Part shown: piece after piece, positions 1 through 12,100 of the stretch
Layout: each line of letters opens with the position of its first letter
Position numbering within the stretch: the stretch's first letter is position 1
Source: Macquaria australasica
Taxonomy: Eukaryota; Chordata; Actinopteri; Centrarchiformes; Percichthyidae
NCBI GenBank assembly: GCA_005408345.1
Contig: SEMN01000018.1
Coordinates: 2,277,001-2,341,000 of the forward strand
Direction of reading: 5' to 3'
DNA length: 64,000 bases
The notes under the pieces: generated by a model
Database searches by the model: none
Told to the model about the DNA's origin: nothing
What the model saw: only the letters and a program-made list of their open reading frames with translations
Position numbers and translations under genes: made by a program

Positions 1-717
1 TCATAGTTAGGACAAAAAAAATGTATGTAAAATCTGGATTTCAGATGGATATAGCCATAACTCAAGTTATATATATTTACAATGTATATTTTTAAAAGAA
101 AGATGAACAGAGGAGAAATCAGCAATTTTTTCAGCTATTTTCACTTTAGGAACATGTGGGAGAAACTATTGTCAAGTTTCAAGTGTTGAATTATTAATAG
201 ACAATTACATAATAGATTTAACAGTCTCACATTAAAATGGGATGTAAATACTATATATTGTTTCACTATATGGCCAAAAGTATGTGGACACCCAAATATT
301 TTGGGCAATATGGCCTGGCTGCATTCCAGTTCATCCCAAAGGTGTTGGATGGAGTTGAGGCCAGGTCTCTGTGCAGGTCTAGTCAAGCTCTTCCACACCA
401 AACTGGGAAAACAATTTCTTTATGGCCCTGGCTTTGTGCACGAGGGCACTGTCATGTAGAGACAGGAAAAGGGTGTTCCCAAAACTGTTGGACACACACT
501 ATTGCCTAAAATATAATTGTGCGCTGTAGCATTAAGATTTCCTTTATTTGGAATAAGGGAGACCAAATACACAAAAGTATATAGACAGTGCTGTCCGCAC
601 ACTTTACTGTAGTGACCGTTTTTCACCAGTAGAGGGAGGAACAGTTCCATGTTCAAGCCGACGGAACAAACAAGAACTTCAGTTCTTTCAGACTTGTGTG
701 TTTTGGTGCACACTCAC
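1..717 (-). other. Start of col15a1-like intron 6 (cut by the left edge)
   Basis: Downstream of exon 6 on the minus strand I find no further col15a1 exon. The stretch is occupied mainly by a Tc1/mariner relic (264-556). A CTCF-like 11/12 match (CCAGTAGAGGGA, 626-637) is noted only as a weak possibility. Confidence 0.7.
264..556 (-). mobile_element. Truncated, frameshifted Tc1/mariner transposon relic
   Basis: The left boundary carries a terminal-repeat-like sequence CACTATATGGCCAAAAGTAT followed by GTGGACACCC. The minus-strand interior encodes pieces of a Tc1-type DDE transposase: NLNATAHNYILGN-like text, then, after a frameshift, VWKSLTRPAQRPGLN and IQHLWDELE. These correspond to the family's RPAQSPDLNPIEHLWDELE region near the last catalytic residue. 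The coding fragment abuts the terminal repeat after WDELE, so the transposase C-terminus is deleted, and the opposite terminus is missing. It is non-functional and lies in col15a1-like intron 6. Confidence 0.85.
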
Positions 718-792
718 ATAAGGATCGTCCTCCTCACACTGGTCATCTGGGGCCGTGGGATCTGACTTGAGCACCAGCTGCTGGATGGAGCC
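718..792 (-). CDS. col15a1: col15a1-like coding exon 6 (end of TSPN domain, second conserved Cys)
   Basis: The 75-base exon covers residues 216-240, phase 0 at both ends. It follows a pyrimidine-rich TTTCTCTCTCCAG acceptor and ends at TAT before GTGAGT. It reads GSIQQLVLKSDPTAPDDQ, then C234, EEDDPY. This matches the collagen XV pattern in which a G-S-L-Q-Q-L strand is followed by DP, then an acidic segment containing the second conserved cysteine, probably disulfide-bonded to C178. It marks the change from the LamG fold to the acidic, probably glycosaminoglycan-bearing linker. That linker is outside the window. Confidence 0.92.
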
Positions 793-2111
793 CTGGAGAG
801 AGAAAGAGGAGTGGTGGAAGAAGAAGAGGAGAGTCTGTGTTATGTTGCGTGGTAATTCAGTTAATTCTGTGTCATTCAATTTTATTGAAGCTTATAGCAT
901 GTGTTTCCCACACACCAGCATACTGCCTGTTTCTTTCAGCAAAACAGTTTATCCATCTCTCCCTCCGTCATTACCCCACACATTATACAGCACAACTGTA
1001 CACACACACACTCAAACATCTGGCAGTGAAACAGGTGTCTCATGCTCATCCAAACTGTCTGCCCTCCAAAGACTCAATCAATCTTTAAGCACCATATTAC
1101 TGTATGGATATTTGTGCAAATTCATCATTTTAGTGGACAAATACCATCCGCACTTATACCAATGATATTAAGATATTAAGTTTTAGTTCCAGCAAGTTGT
1201 AACAAAGCATTGAACTAAGGGTATGACCTTTTACAACAGTCTATTCTTATCTACGGTGAGCTGGTGTAACGCTGAAATAGCTGCAAGTGATGCATTTTTT
1301 GTTTATAATGTAGAGAATTTTTAAAAAATAATGCTGTTACCATTCTGCAAATGTTTCTCAATCCACTGTGACCTTCAACCACATGCGTGTTTTTTGTCTG
1401 TGGTTGTCGAAGGTGCAGTTTGGACTTTCTGTTCAGGGTTTGCCACTATTCTGACAAGTTATCACAAAGAGTTTTAAATCCTTGAATCTGTTCACGAGCA
1501 AGTGTGGAAATGTCTGATGTATGCAGCCGCTGTGTGCCAATGAAAAGAGGGCCCCACTTCATCTGAAGGGGAAAGGTGTGTTTGTCCAATTATTTTGCGT
1601 ATGTATGAGTGTGTGCACACATGCAATTGTGAATAGAATTTTAAATCTGAGAGTCAGTGGGTCTGTCCTCTTATTAGATCAGCAAAGATTTGCCAAAAGC
1701 AATTTCAGCCAAGTTTATTGATACTGAGTTCAGGCCAGAGGACAAACACCTGTTTTTGATGGAATGAAGCACGGTCTATGAAATGTAATGGTGGTGAAGG
1801 AGTGAGAATAGAGAGGGAGGGAAAGAATGGGTGGATATGAGTTGGGGTAGCAACCAAATTAGAGACATCTGTTTGTGCAGTAAACAACACATCTGGAGTA
1901 AACAAAGAAATGCACCACGCAAACATTTCCACTTCTTTCAAACATTTTAGTATGTGAATTCCCCCGTAAATTGAGTCACAACAACAGGGATGAATGACTT
2001 AGCTGCTCAGTTTGTAAAACTTTTTAATTATACGAATGTAAACACTTGAAGGCAGTAAGAGGATTTGTCAGGGTCAGGATGTTTGAGTGACACATTTATG
2101 GTTGCTCAAAA

Positions 2112-2113
<2 letters not shown>

Positions 2114-2190
<77 letters not shown>
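2114..2190. repeat. (CA)n microsatellite, about 38 units
   Basis: Uninterrupted CA dinucleotides run for about 77 bases inside intron 5. The open frame across it is a translation artefact (His-Thr repeats). Length polymorphism between individuals is likely. Confidence 0.98.
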
Positions 2191-2192
<2 letters not shown>

Positions 2193-3578
2193 CTGCATCC
2201 AAACGTGCTCTTTAAAGTCTCTTCATACAAAACACAGACACACCAAGATCCATGCATGCACACAATGAAGATTAGCAGGAGATCTTTAAAAGGTCATATA
2301 GCCACTTAGTGTGGTCACATATGGGGACTGACCTTCCATTTGGGGACAGGGAAAACCATTTATTTTAGATTCGGGACTTGATTTTTGGTTATTGGTTTAT
2401 TAAAGTCAGGTTATGGTTAGGGGTAGTAGTAGTTTGCTTCATACACAAGACGTTTGGCCTGTTTACTGCTACTCCAATGAGATATCTTCTGTAAGTGAAT
2501 CTCAGTAACAAATTCTGAATGGTTGCTATGCATATAAATCACTTTATCCAGATATGACTGTTGTTGGCATGGTACTCCAGTTAAAGACAAGGTTATATGC
2601 TTCATCTGTAAAAAGTACAAACATTGTCTGGTTGAGAGTCCTGTGGTTAAACTGTGCAATAGTTCAGAAGAGGCGTTCATCACTTAGGTTACAACGTATC
2701 AGAGCTCCTGCTGCCAGTCTTGGATATGAATGGCGACTGTTTGTGTACATTTTGTCAGTGTTCTGGTCAGTGTTCACATACTGGTACTCGGGAGTTTTCA
2801 GATGTCAGGGATGGCTAAGAAAAAGTACTTCTAAGGTACTGTTTTGTGTCTGCAGGGAACCGGCACTCGCCATGTTGAGGAAAGTGTTGTTGCCAAAGCA
2901 ACAGAGAATCAGAGATAGAGAATCAGAAACTCTCTATCTGTATCTTCCTCTCTTTCTTTCTATTTCTCTCTCATGTAAAGATGGTGTCAGCCACACACAA
3001 ACATGTTCCAACACCCAGCATGGGGGGGTGTCAGTGAAAACTAAGGAAAGTAAAAATATGAGTGAATAAGTCAGTGTGGGGGGAAGATATTTTATTATCT
3101 TTGTTTGAATGTGTGTGTTCATGTGAAGCTCTGTGTGTGAGTGTACTGCTGCAGAGAGCTACTGCTGCTGCGTGGCTCTTATTGCTCTCCCTGGAAGGAG
3201 ATAGAAGATCTGTGACAGAGCTGCCGGTTCAAACACCGAACAGCTGGAAACCGACGGCCAACTAGTGGTCCTCTTCGTCTGAGAGGGGAGGAATGAGGGA
3301 GGAGAGGGTAGGACTGTATGAAGAGAGGGGAGCGAGTAGTGAAAAGGATGGAGGTTACTGGCAAGAGATAGGAGAGAACAAGCTATAGAGGGCTTCTGAA
3401 AGTAGCACCTAAGTCTGAGAGAAGTAAGAGGAAAAACACAATGGTAATGAACTTTTAAAAGCATAATTTGATGGCAGATGAGTGAATGGCACTGAAGGTC
3501 TTGCTATAGTACATAGTATGATCTGCTGTTAGTAAATACTTGTTATGAGGGGGCTAAACTCTTTCTTTTCGTAACACT

Positions 3579-3772
3579 AACATTTTGGAAAATACACTTT
3601 CCGCCAGAGTTAGATGAAAACATCGATTCCACTCATATCTGTACGCTATATATGGAGCAAGAGCCAGCAGGCGATTAGCTTATATTAGCTTAGCATAAAC
3701 ACTGGAAACAGGGGGAAACAGCTAGCCTTGCTCTTTCCAAATCTAAAAAATCTGCTAACTATTCCTTTAACG
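3579..3772 (+). repeat. Interspersed repeat of a type common in percomorph fish
   Basis: The core reads AGCCAGCAGGCGATTAGCTT, then TAGCTTAGCATAAACACTGG and AAACAGGGGGAAACAGCTAG, followed by CCTTGCTCTTTCC. I recall this 'ttagcttagcataaa...ggaaacagggggaaacagctagcctggctctgtcc' text as a dispersed sequence in many percomorph genomes. I cannot name its class with certainty; a non-autonomous element is likely. It is diverged and has no coding capacity. Confidence 0.7.
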
Positions 3773-5624
3773 GGGTGGGCTTTTCTTGTCAAGGTTATAT
3801 TTCAGATAAATTGGTATTTTAGCAAAGATACAAAAAAAATGAGTTTGTTCCCACAAGGCTTTGACAGAATGCCAATGGATAAGACTTGTGGGATAAAATA
3901 ATAGTAATTTATTTTAATAAAAAGTAAATTGAATTGCAATACTATGGGGAAAAACTACTTCTTGTTCTCTTTATTATCAGCCTAGTGTCCCTGCTACCCC
4001 ACACCAAGCCACTATAAAGTCAATAAAAGTCCTCCTCTGCTGAAAATAAGGAGTCATCCTCTGGAGTCAGTCAAAACAAACTAACCAAACTATCAACCTT
4101 TTGAGAAAATGAAAACATTATTGTTAAAATGAAGTGGTCACTTTTACTCTATAAAGTCGAGACAGATTTTAAATGATGGTAGAATGAAGTGATTTTTGTC
4201 TGAAATGAAACTCGAGCTCTTCATGCTGTAAATACCCACGTCAGAGTTGGTTTTAAACCACTGTAGGTAGAGAAACCTATTTGATAAATTGTTCCAGCAA
4301 CAAAATGGACTACCCTCTGAGACCTAAAAATCCTGAATAAACACATTTTCTCCCTCCCTGGCTCAATGGATTTCTTTGAAACTCTCCTCAGATTTCTCTA
4401 ATAAAATCTTAATGAGGGGAAAAAAAGTTGCTTGGCTATAAGAACTTCTTTCCACTGTCCTGGAAACGAAACATCTTGTAGTTTGTCCGTCACATGAACT
4501 TGCGTAACCACACAATCAGAGGAGAAGAAGAGGACAAAGTTTGCAAAGCAGCACAGAAGAGGCCTGGTTTTTGTTTTTAAGGTCACAGGTCATGTATTTT
4601 TCCAGTTTAGCCACCGGCCACGAGTTGATTTATTCAGAAAATGAATTGTTGGCATGTTTTATAATATGTGCTTGACTCTTCTCTTATTAAAATGTAATAT
4701 TCTCACAATGCTTTGGACAACTTTCAGATTTAACATCTTGATAAGACTGAAAACGCAGATATATTTTTTGGCTCAAATAAATATCAACTCTACTTGCTTA
4801 TCCCATACGTATAGTACATAATTGAATGCTATTCCCTTTACACAAAACGGTTTTCTCCTCTTCATCCCTCCTGTTACACTGGGACACACACAGCCTTTTT
4901 TTTTTTGAAAATACAAAACAGCAAATCACAGATGATTGGGAGGAAGTGCTGAAGCATTTACTGGTTTATTTTCTTTTACAAGAGCAATGAGAGAAGAACA
5001 CAGCACCGCATGTGTCCCTCCTCTTCTCCGGGAATCTGATTTCTTAGCACTTCTCTATCACACAGCCTCATTATAACCACACAGGGATATTTTAACAGTT
5101 GCATGGGATTGGAACCTCTCACCCTTGCATCCATACTATTGTTTTATTCTACCCTTTTTATTAAAGAATTGGCATGTGCACTCACAGTTACACTCAGAGT
5201 AAGTAATTCAAGATGAGAGACCAGCTATATTCCAAAAATGTAAATCACATACAGCTCGTCATTTATGAGCTCTCACAGGATAAGGCAATGCTCATAAACA
5301 CATGCGGTCATTCATTCCTTGTCTCCTGTGGCAGTCATAAAGCTGCCAACAAAGACTATTGTGTTCATGTCTCAAATGTAAAATAGGCAACCGCCCAAAC
5401 GCCACGTTTGTTTCTGCAACTAAGAGTGGCTTTGACATCTATCGTCAACCCATTGATCCAAACCCTGCTAACATTAGGAATGAGGAATTAACTACACAGA
5501 GATACAGCTGTCATACAGGGCTGACAACTGAGACACAGAGTGCTCATGTTGCAAGAGATAGGGTAGTTATGTGCACACGCTTAAACAAACACACAACAAT
5601 AAATCCAGTACCATCCAGACTCAC

Positions 5625-5756
5625 CACAAACCTCGCCAGGCCCGTACCCCCAGCGTTCCCTACGAAGATCCCCGAGCTGGCTTCGAAGGTCAGAGGCTGA
5701 GGGCTCCTGGTGAAGGCAACGCGGTGGTATTCCTCACAGTCCATGTAGAGACGCAC
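5625..5756 (-). CDS. col15a1: col15a1-like coding exon 5 (late TSPN/LamG domain, first conserved Cys)
   Basis: The 132-base exon covers residues 172-215, phase 0 at both ends, between a CACTCAG acceptor and a GTGAGT donor. It reads VRLYMDCEEYHRV, then AFTRSPQPLTFEASSGIFV and GNAGGTGLARFV. C178 in the DCEE motif is the first of the cysteine pair that closes the TSPN module in this family. The ASSGIF-GNAG-TGL stretch is characteristic of collagen XV and differs from the matching collagen XVIII segment as I remember it. Splice sites are near consensus. Confidence 0.95.
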
Positions 5757-6811
5757 CTGAGTGACAAGGACACATCCACACATACTTATTTCCAGCAGGT
5801 TATAACAAATAGAATACTTGTGACATCAGTGGCTTTATTCCCTGCAGTCACATATACAGTGACACATTATCTAAGCTCTCAGCTTAGTTTCATTTTATGA
5901 CAGCATCCTCACATATTAACTGAACATCTGTAAAAGATAAAAGAGCCACATGAAGCCTATTTAACACTCCTGAGCTGCAAGCAAGACAGACCGTATCAGT
6001 TTTCACAGTGAATGTCTAATTTTTCTATAAACAAAAGCATATTGCATCAGAATACTGTTAAAGGATAAATCTGGAGATATTCTGTTTTTGTCTTACCGTC
6101 AACAAATCCCATGAAAAGACTAAAACCAACAGTGAATTTAACCTACTAACAAGTATTGTCTATGTAGCTGAAGCCTGATATATCTTATTCCTCTGTGCTG
6201 CAGAGCTCCATTGTTGTCTAAAAACAATTAAAAACACATCAATGAGCCACATCATTACACTGGGCGACATGTTCCTTCATTACAGTGAACACAGGCACTG
6301 TAGTGTATTTTGAGTCAATCCCACATACACCGCTCCTGCTGCTGTAAATACTCACCAGCGCACCAAAGCCACGGCTAAATATAGTCAAAATTCACTATTT
6401 GCACTGTTTGAGTAATGTTTGCTATTAACTAAATAGTAAATTATTTAGCCTGTTTTATAAAAATGAATGTATAATCGTTACCTGTTTTTGAAGATTGACA
6501 CATCCATGTGTTATTATAATGCTTGTGCCTCAAAAAAACAAAAAGAGTCTATTGTGGTACCAAGTTCTTTTTCCCCCACTCTGAGAAACTGAAAACCTTC
6601 ACAATAATGTTTCTGGAAAAATAGTTTGTTTTTATGCATTCCAGAGTAACCCTGCAGATTACATGCAAAATCTCCCACTTTAAAATGCAGTGCAGAAGTC
6701 AGTAGATCCAGCCAATCCTGTCATTAAAATAATGATCATGATTTATTGATGTTGAAATGCCACAGATAGTGTCTTTACCCAAACAAAGTGGACTGAACAC
6801 AGTACACCCAC
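5757..6811 (-). other. col15a1-like intron 4
   Basis: A 1,055-base AT-rich intron with consensus ends. I recognise no exon, repeat family or RNA gene inside it. Confidence 0.85.
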
Positions 6812-6982
6812 CTCTGCCCCCTGTACAGTCAGGGTAAACCTCGCCCATCTTCCTGTTAGGTCTCCCATTTTGAAGGAAGCTGCTTCCTGGGTCCCACCTC
6901 TTGTTCCTGGGTCGGTGTAGTACAATATGACTCTCTGGGCGCCATCCTCTACCTCGGACAATGCTATACCCAAGTGTACAAT
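6812..6982 (-). CDS. col15a1: col15a1-like coding exon 4 (middle of TSPN/LamG domain)
   Basis: The 171-base exon covers residues 115-171 and is phase 0 at both ends. It follows a CTTTGTAAG acceptor and ends at GAG before GTGGGT. It opens IVHLGIALSEVEDGAQRV and continues ILYYTDPGT, QEAASFKM, RWARFTLTVQGAE. The EDG-QRVILYYT-PG and QEAASF stretches are hallmark collagen XV LamG strands, equivalent to the VEDGHQ...LYYTEPG pattern of the family. Continuing past the donor gives an unrelated tail, which supports the boundary. The reading frame joins exon 3 across an intron of only 136 bases. Confidence 0.95.
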
Positions 6983-7118
6983 CTTACAAAGAAATCAAGA
7001 TGTAGAAAATTGTTATTTACTTTCTTTCTTGACATGTAGCAGAAAAGTTGGTGCTATTGAAACAATAACAGGAAAAGACACAGAGGTGTGGAGTTGGAAA
7101 AACATTTACGTCACCTAC
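6983..7118 (-). other. col15a1-like intron 3 (136 bases)
   Basis: A short intron between AAG|GTAGGT and CTTTGTAAG|ATTGTA. Both flanking exons are phase 0 and join within the LamG fold (DAYQK to IVHLG). Read-through would insert an unrelated sequence. Confidence 0.9.
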
Positions 7119-7366
7119 CTTTTGGTAAGCATCTGTAATGGCAAAGAGCACACCACCGCGGCGTGTGGTAGGTTTAGCTGTGACCGTGATGGCAAAGTCA
7201 TAGTAGAATGGGTCGGGGATGAATGACTTTGTGAGGCGGCCCACATTGGCGTCCGGGCCGAAGCTGTAGGCGGGGTAACCCTCGAATCCCGTAACAAAGG
7301 AGACGGAGGGAGGGAGGGGAACGCCGATCAACTCTGTCAGGTCCAAGGCTCCCTGAGAACCACGGT
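7119..7366 (-). CDS. col15a1: col15a1-like coding exon 3 (first part of TSPN/LamG domain)
   Basis: The 248-base exon covers residues 32-114. It follows a T-rich tract ending TTTTTTTGCAG and stops at AAG before GTAGGT. It begins RGSQGALDLTELIGVPLPPS, matching the TSPN entry in collagens XV and XVIII (leucine-rich start, then an IGVPLP motif). GPDANVGRLTK, DFAITVTAKP and GGVLFAITDA are beta-strand segments typical of the thrombospondin-N-terminal-like LamG fold. The exon lacks cysteines. Overlapping open frames in the other two minus frames are shadows of this one. Identity as a collagen XV/XVIII TSPN exon is very secure; the XV assignment is strong but from memory. Confidence 0.95.
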
Positions 7367-8163
7367 CTGCAAAAAAACAAACAAACATGGAGGTGGAAAC
7401 CATGTCAGTGGAGGGGAAAAGAAAATAAATTTCTCATGCAACAAAGCCTATGGCAGAGTGCATCATTACTGACACCTTTGACCTTTACCAAACAAAAATA
7501 AACTGAGCTGAAAAAGTCATCAAACAAAAGAGGTAAAAGAAAACGGATTGCTGCCATATGGAAACAACAAGGTGTCAAAGGGGAACTTCACTGGTGCAGA
7601 ATTCAGCATCTAATGCATTTGCCATCTATTGGTGCCAACAGCCTCTTTTATCTCAGTCACTGCAGTTAGTGTAATAATGACGTATGACAAATCCTGTTTG
7701 TCTGAGAGCACCTGCAGCCAGATATTCCAGGTTCTTGTATGGTTTGTACTTTGTAAAGGTCAGCGAAAAGGTGCCTTCAAGGGGCTGCAAAAGCCCCCGG
7801 TTCACTATGTGTCAGTTAGTCTGTGGTGATCTGACTAAGTGCAAATTTGTTTGGGAATATGCACCATTAAAATACAATATCAAAGTGATAAAGCCCTTTA
7901 AGTTGTTGATTATTACCTAAACTTAAAGGCATTTTTAATTAATTTTTGCTTTTACATTGCACATATTCCTTAAGAAACTTTGTCTTTAATCAAATTACCA
8001 CAAAACTACTTTGATGCACAGTAAACCCGGGGGCCAGGAAGTAGGATCACATGTGTAGTGTGCTGTGTGCTCAGTGTTTGATGGGTACTTGAAGGTGACA
8101 GGATACACAATCCATAGAGAGGAGGGAGGCCAGTGGTGGTCTACAGCTAATTTTTGCATTGGG

Positions 8164-8175
8164 GCCCCCTAGTGG
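8164..8175 (-). promoter_or_regulatory. CTCF-like core motif (candidate)
   Basis: On the minus strand the bases read CCACTAGGGGGC, matching all 12 positions of the vertebrate CTCF core as usually written (CCASYAGRKGGC). It is in intron 2, about 0.8 kb from exon 3. A motif match alone does not show occupancy. Confidence 0.4.
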
Positions 8176-8939
8176 GTTAATCCAGCCATGGGTCAGAAGA
8201 CTGATATGTTTATCCTAGAAATCAAAGCATTCCACAGTACAGACAGTGTGGGAGCTGTAGTCATCTTATAATTTATCAAGTTGAAGAGATACATCTATTA
8301 TTAAATTATGACATTTTTCAGTAATCCTTCATATGTATTTTATTTATATTAATTTTAATTTGACAGTAGAGTTAAATCAGAACCATAATCAGCCACAAAT
8401 CCATCCCGACTTCCATCACACCATTCCTCCATAAGCACTCTGGATCATAAGACAGTCTGGAAGGTTCCTTCCAACCATCCTTGATTCTGTCTTTAGATAT
8501 TTAGAAGTTTGACAAAATGTCCGATACACCCCATAAAGTTTGCCAAGAGGGTGAGAAGGGGCCACACCCATGTCATCTGATTCTGCATACTTACTATTAC
8601 TGTCTGCACGGCTGAATGCACACACATATTCACAAGTCCTCAAGCATGACAGCATGAGCTCTTCTCTCTCTCTCAGACACGCAAGCACTTTGTGAATGGC
8701 CACCTACCACAACATCTATTTTCTCCACCTCTTGCTCTCTCTCTCTCTGTTAGACATGTATGCTCACCACTCCCTCTACACCTGGTTCTCCTTAGCGGGA
8801 AGACCCCTGGAACAATCGTCTGTTCTTTTAAAGTGTATGGGCAGTGGGGTATAGACGCTGGGCATCTGGAAGGCATTAGCTTAGACTAATACACACGTGC
8901 TGCGCAGTGGCAGCTCCTGTAAATTAGGCTTACCGCGTG

Positions 8940-8941
<2 letters not shown>

Positions 8942-8988
<47 letters not shown>
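8942..8988. repeat. (GT)n microsatellite, first of a pair
   Basis: A pure GT run on the plus strand (CA in the col15a1 transcript), separated by about 78 bases of purine-rich sequence from a second GT run at 9067-9108. Confidence 0.97.
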
Positions 8989-8990
<2 letters not shown>

Positions 8991-9064
8991 AAGGAGCGAC
9001 AAAGACAAAAAGAGTGGGGAAAAGGGAGACAGACCGAGATGGAGAGTGCAAACATTAAGACTTC

Positions 9065-9066
<2 letters not shown>

Positions 9067-9108
<42 letters not shown>
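9067..9108. repeat. (GT)n microsatellite, second of a pair
   Basis: A pure GT run on the plus strand. With the tract at 8942-8988 it makes a compound CA-rich stretch in the col15a1 pre-mRNA, about 1.6 kb upstream of exon 3. Confidence 0.97.
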
Positions 9109-9109
<1 letters not shown>

Positions 9110-12100
9110 CCAGCAAGGCTCCCCACAGGAAGAGAGGTACACTCCTTTCCCCATGCATTAATTGGACTGAGACCCCTACAGAGTGTGGCAATTAAAAAAT
9201 AACAATGAAGTGCAACCCACACCGTTCTGCTGTCTAACCTCCACTGTAGTTTAACTAAACTGGATTATAGTAGAAGTAGATTGTAGCCTATGGCATAGTT
9301 TGAAGAAATAAGAAGCAAAATTTATTTGTTTTGGATGTTACACTTGTGGTTTAAGAACTGTTCTTCTTCCTTACTTATCTCAGACTACTCCTAAATTATC
9401 ACACATGTACAGCCAAAATCTGCAGCATTACACTCTTTTGGAAAACACTTAGTCACTTACAGTAAGTGCATTCAAACTGCATAGGAACAAACACTAGATG
9501 TCATGAATATTGGAGGTGCAACAAACAACTGAGAGCATGCTCCATGCTGCAGAACACGTGCTTAGTCTTTATTGAATTATAGTCTTTATATAGAATTGAT
9601 ATAATATGTGAAACAGTAGAAAGACTTTCTTGTGATTGTTTTAACTTTCAGGCTCTCATTTTATTAAGCTGATGCAGTGAAATCTAAGCAAGCTAAAACA
9701 AGCTCTAAGACATATTTTCCAAATACTCTTTCACCCATTTCTGGTTCCAGAAAAGGCTGGAATCAGGAACTGGTGATTGGCCTGTTGGCTGCCTCGCCAC
9801 TAGACGCGGACTTCTCTCTATATCTTCCCTGTGTTGTCAGTGGGAAAGTCCTGCCAAAGTGTGTCAGCCAACGATCCCACAGCTCAGCCTGTCACTTCGC
9901 TCCGTCTTTGCCCGAAAGTGACATCACTGCAGATGTTCCTCCAGGGGCTCAGACACTTAACAGCTGGACAGATCGCCATGGAAACTAAGACACACTCTCT
10001 GCACTCGCTTAAGTTCTCATGATGCAGCAGGAACCCACAAGAGCTCCGTCGAATCAGTGCTTGTCCCGTGTGATGCATCATCCTAACGCCATCTTAGCAA
10101 GCAAACAGCTGATCATGTTGAAGAAATTTGGCTGTATTGATGAGTAATGAATGTTCTCATCTTAAGAATACTGTGGATAACGAAAGTAGAGCAGTGAATA
10201 GGTAAAACATCCCAGACGTCGTCAGCTGTGAGAAGCTTGTGAGTAATTCGGGTCAGGGTGTGACTTCTCAGTGTAATCAGGTTTGGCTGAGTCTGAGCAC
10301 CACCTGCACTGGAACAGGGCAAGAGAAAGAAAGCAGATGAGATGAGGAAGGCTCGGGAGATACGCTACTCTCGCTTGTCTTCACAGTAATAACATCAAGG
10401 TGTATGAATGAAGTACAGGATGCTGCCATGTGATTAAGTCTATGAGTCACTGAGGAATAACACTGGCTTTAAGTAAGGTGAACTCCCTTTTCTTGGGAAA
10501 AGGCTAAATACATGGAGGTGAGTTTAACATGTAAAAAAATGCATTTAATCTGACAGTACATGCGTACAGTACTCCCAAACAACAGGATGTGACATTTAGT
10601 GTAAATCGAGAAAGCAAGATATTTAATGGAAAGAAAGAAAAACTACTATGTTCACCATCTATCACTATGAAACACTACGTGATGTGTTACATCACTTCTA
10701 AGAAGAAATGAGGAAGGCAGAGCGCGAAACGTGCGTTTGTGTGTGGTGGACTGTTGCAAACTATGTAATAAAAAGTAAGATTTTTAGAAAAATGTGAGAA
10801 GTGCTTGCCTAAAATGTGATTTCAATGGAGTTTTGCTTCTGGCTGGTAGCACCCTCAAGAATATTAGGAGAATAAATACAAAGGAAATGAGTAGAGCTCG
10901 TTCCTCCTTTTGTTCTGCATGAGAAATGTTTTCTACATTAACAATAAATCAGTGAGATTTTAGTGTCAAACAGGAGAAAGAATTTCTTATGAAAAAATGT
11001 AACAGAAAAATGAATATGAATATTCTTTTCTGCCACAACACGAAAACTGCAGTATTCCCACATAAGACAAGGAACATTTAAGTAAACAGGTTAACTGTAG
11101 TGTATGTGTGTGAGGGTGTGTGTCTGTTTACAGCGTATCTAGTGTTTGCATGCCTGCTCCCTTTCCAAATGAGCAACAGTCGAACCAAACACTGCTGTCT
11201 CCGCAGGGCTGTTTCTTAATTGGCTCAGTGTGTTTTGAAAGTGTGCGTCTCAGACTGAGAAAGTCCCAGGGTGACACTGTTAGGGCAAAATCCTGACTGT
11301 TATGAATAGCAGAAAGTGCAGTACCCTACTCTTACTTGAGCAACACTCGAAAGACACAAGGACTGCCATTTTAAAATGGCCTTCTTAATAAAAAGACTGA
11401 CAGCACAACATCTGCACATGATATGTTGGTTATTAAGAGTATTATAGGATGGAACATAACTTATGAGCCCAGAGCTGGTACTTTTACTGAGTGAATCATC
11501 TACATACAAAGATGTTTAGCCTTTGGAAAATGTATTCTATTAGTCAGGGGTATATTAACATACAGTATATTCCTGGAGAGTTGCAAGACTCTTTTGGGGA
11601 ACCTTTTGGATTCATCAGAAAAATCTGAGAATAGGGCAGATCTGTAGTGCACCACTACTGATATCATCTTTTTACTCAAGGAGGTCGAGTTAATACAGCA
11701 CACATACAAACTCACATACTGATGCACAAACGCACATAACTTGCTCTCAAGTTGGAAAGAACAAGATAGTGTCTTCTGATACACACACGCTGTGCAGACA
11801 CTGCAGTACATGCACAGGTGATTTAAAGTTCAGTGTTACTGGTAGAAACTGCAGGAGTTTTCCATATTTTGGACACATTATACAGAGAATGGGCCCTTGT
11901 TACATGTTGTAGGTTTGGCTAAGGTGTATACCATATAACACTTCCAAAATGTGTCCTTTTTACTTGGACTTGGCTAAGATGTAAAGATACAGTATTCGGG
12001 CCTGATCAGAAAGAAAGAAAAAAAGAAAGGTCGTAATAATGTGGTGATGATGGACACTGTAGTTGGACGGCTCTAAATGATGCCGGCCAACGTCACTCAG

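Larger units (their letters stand above)
793..5624 (-). other. col15a1-like intron 5
   Basis: No exon is recognised in this 4.8 kb intron. It holds a long AC microsatellite (2114-2190) and an interspersed repeat (3579-3772). Elsewhere it is AT-rich sequence with short open frames lacking any protein-family signal. Confidence 0.8.

Noticed and set aside
626..637. CTCF-like motif CCAGTAGAGGGA in intron 6
   Set aside because: The last core base does not match and nothing else supports it.
2554..3069. 171-codon plus-strand frame
   Set aside because: No recognisable domain; it ends in low-complexity sequence and lies in the col15a1-like intron.
8886..9195. Several His-Thr or Cys-Val repeat frames on both strands
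   Set aside because: They are translations of the GT/CA microsatellites.
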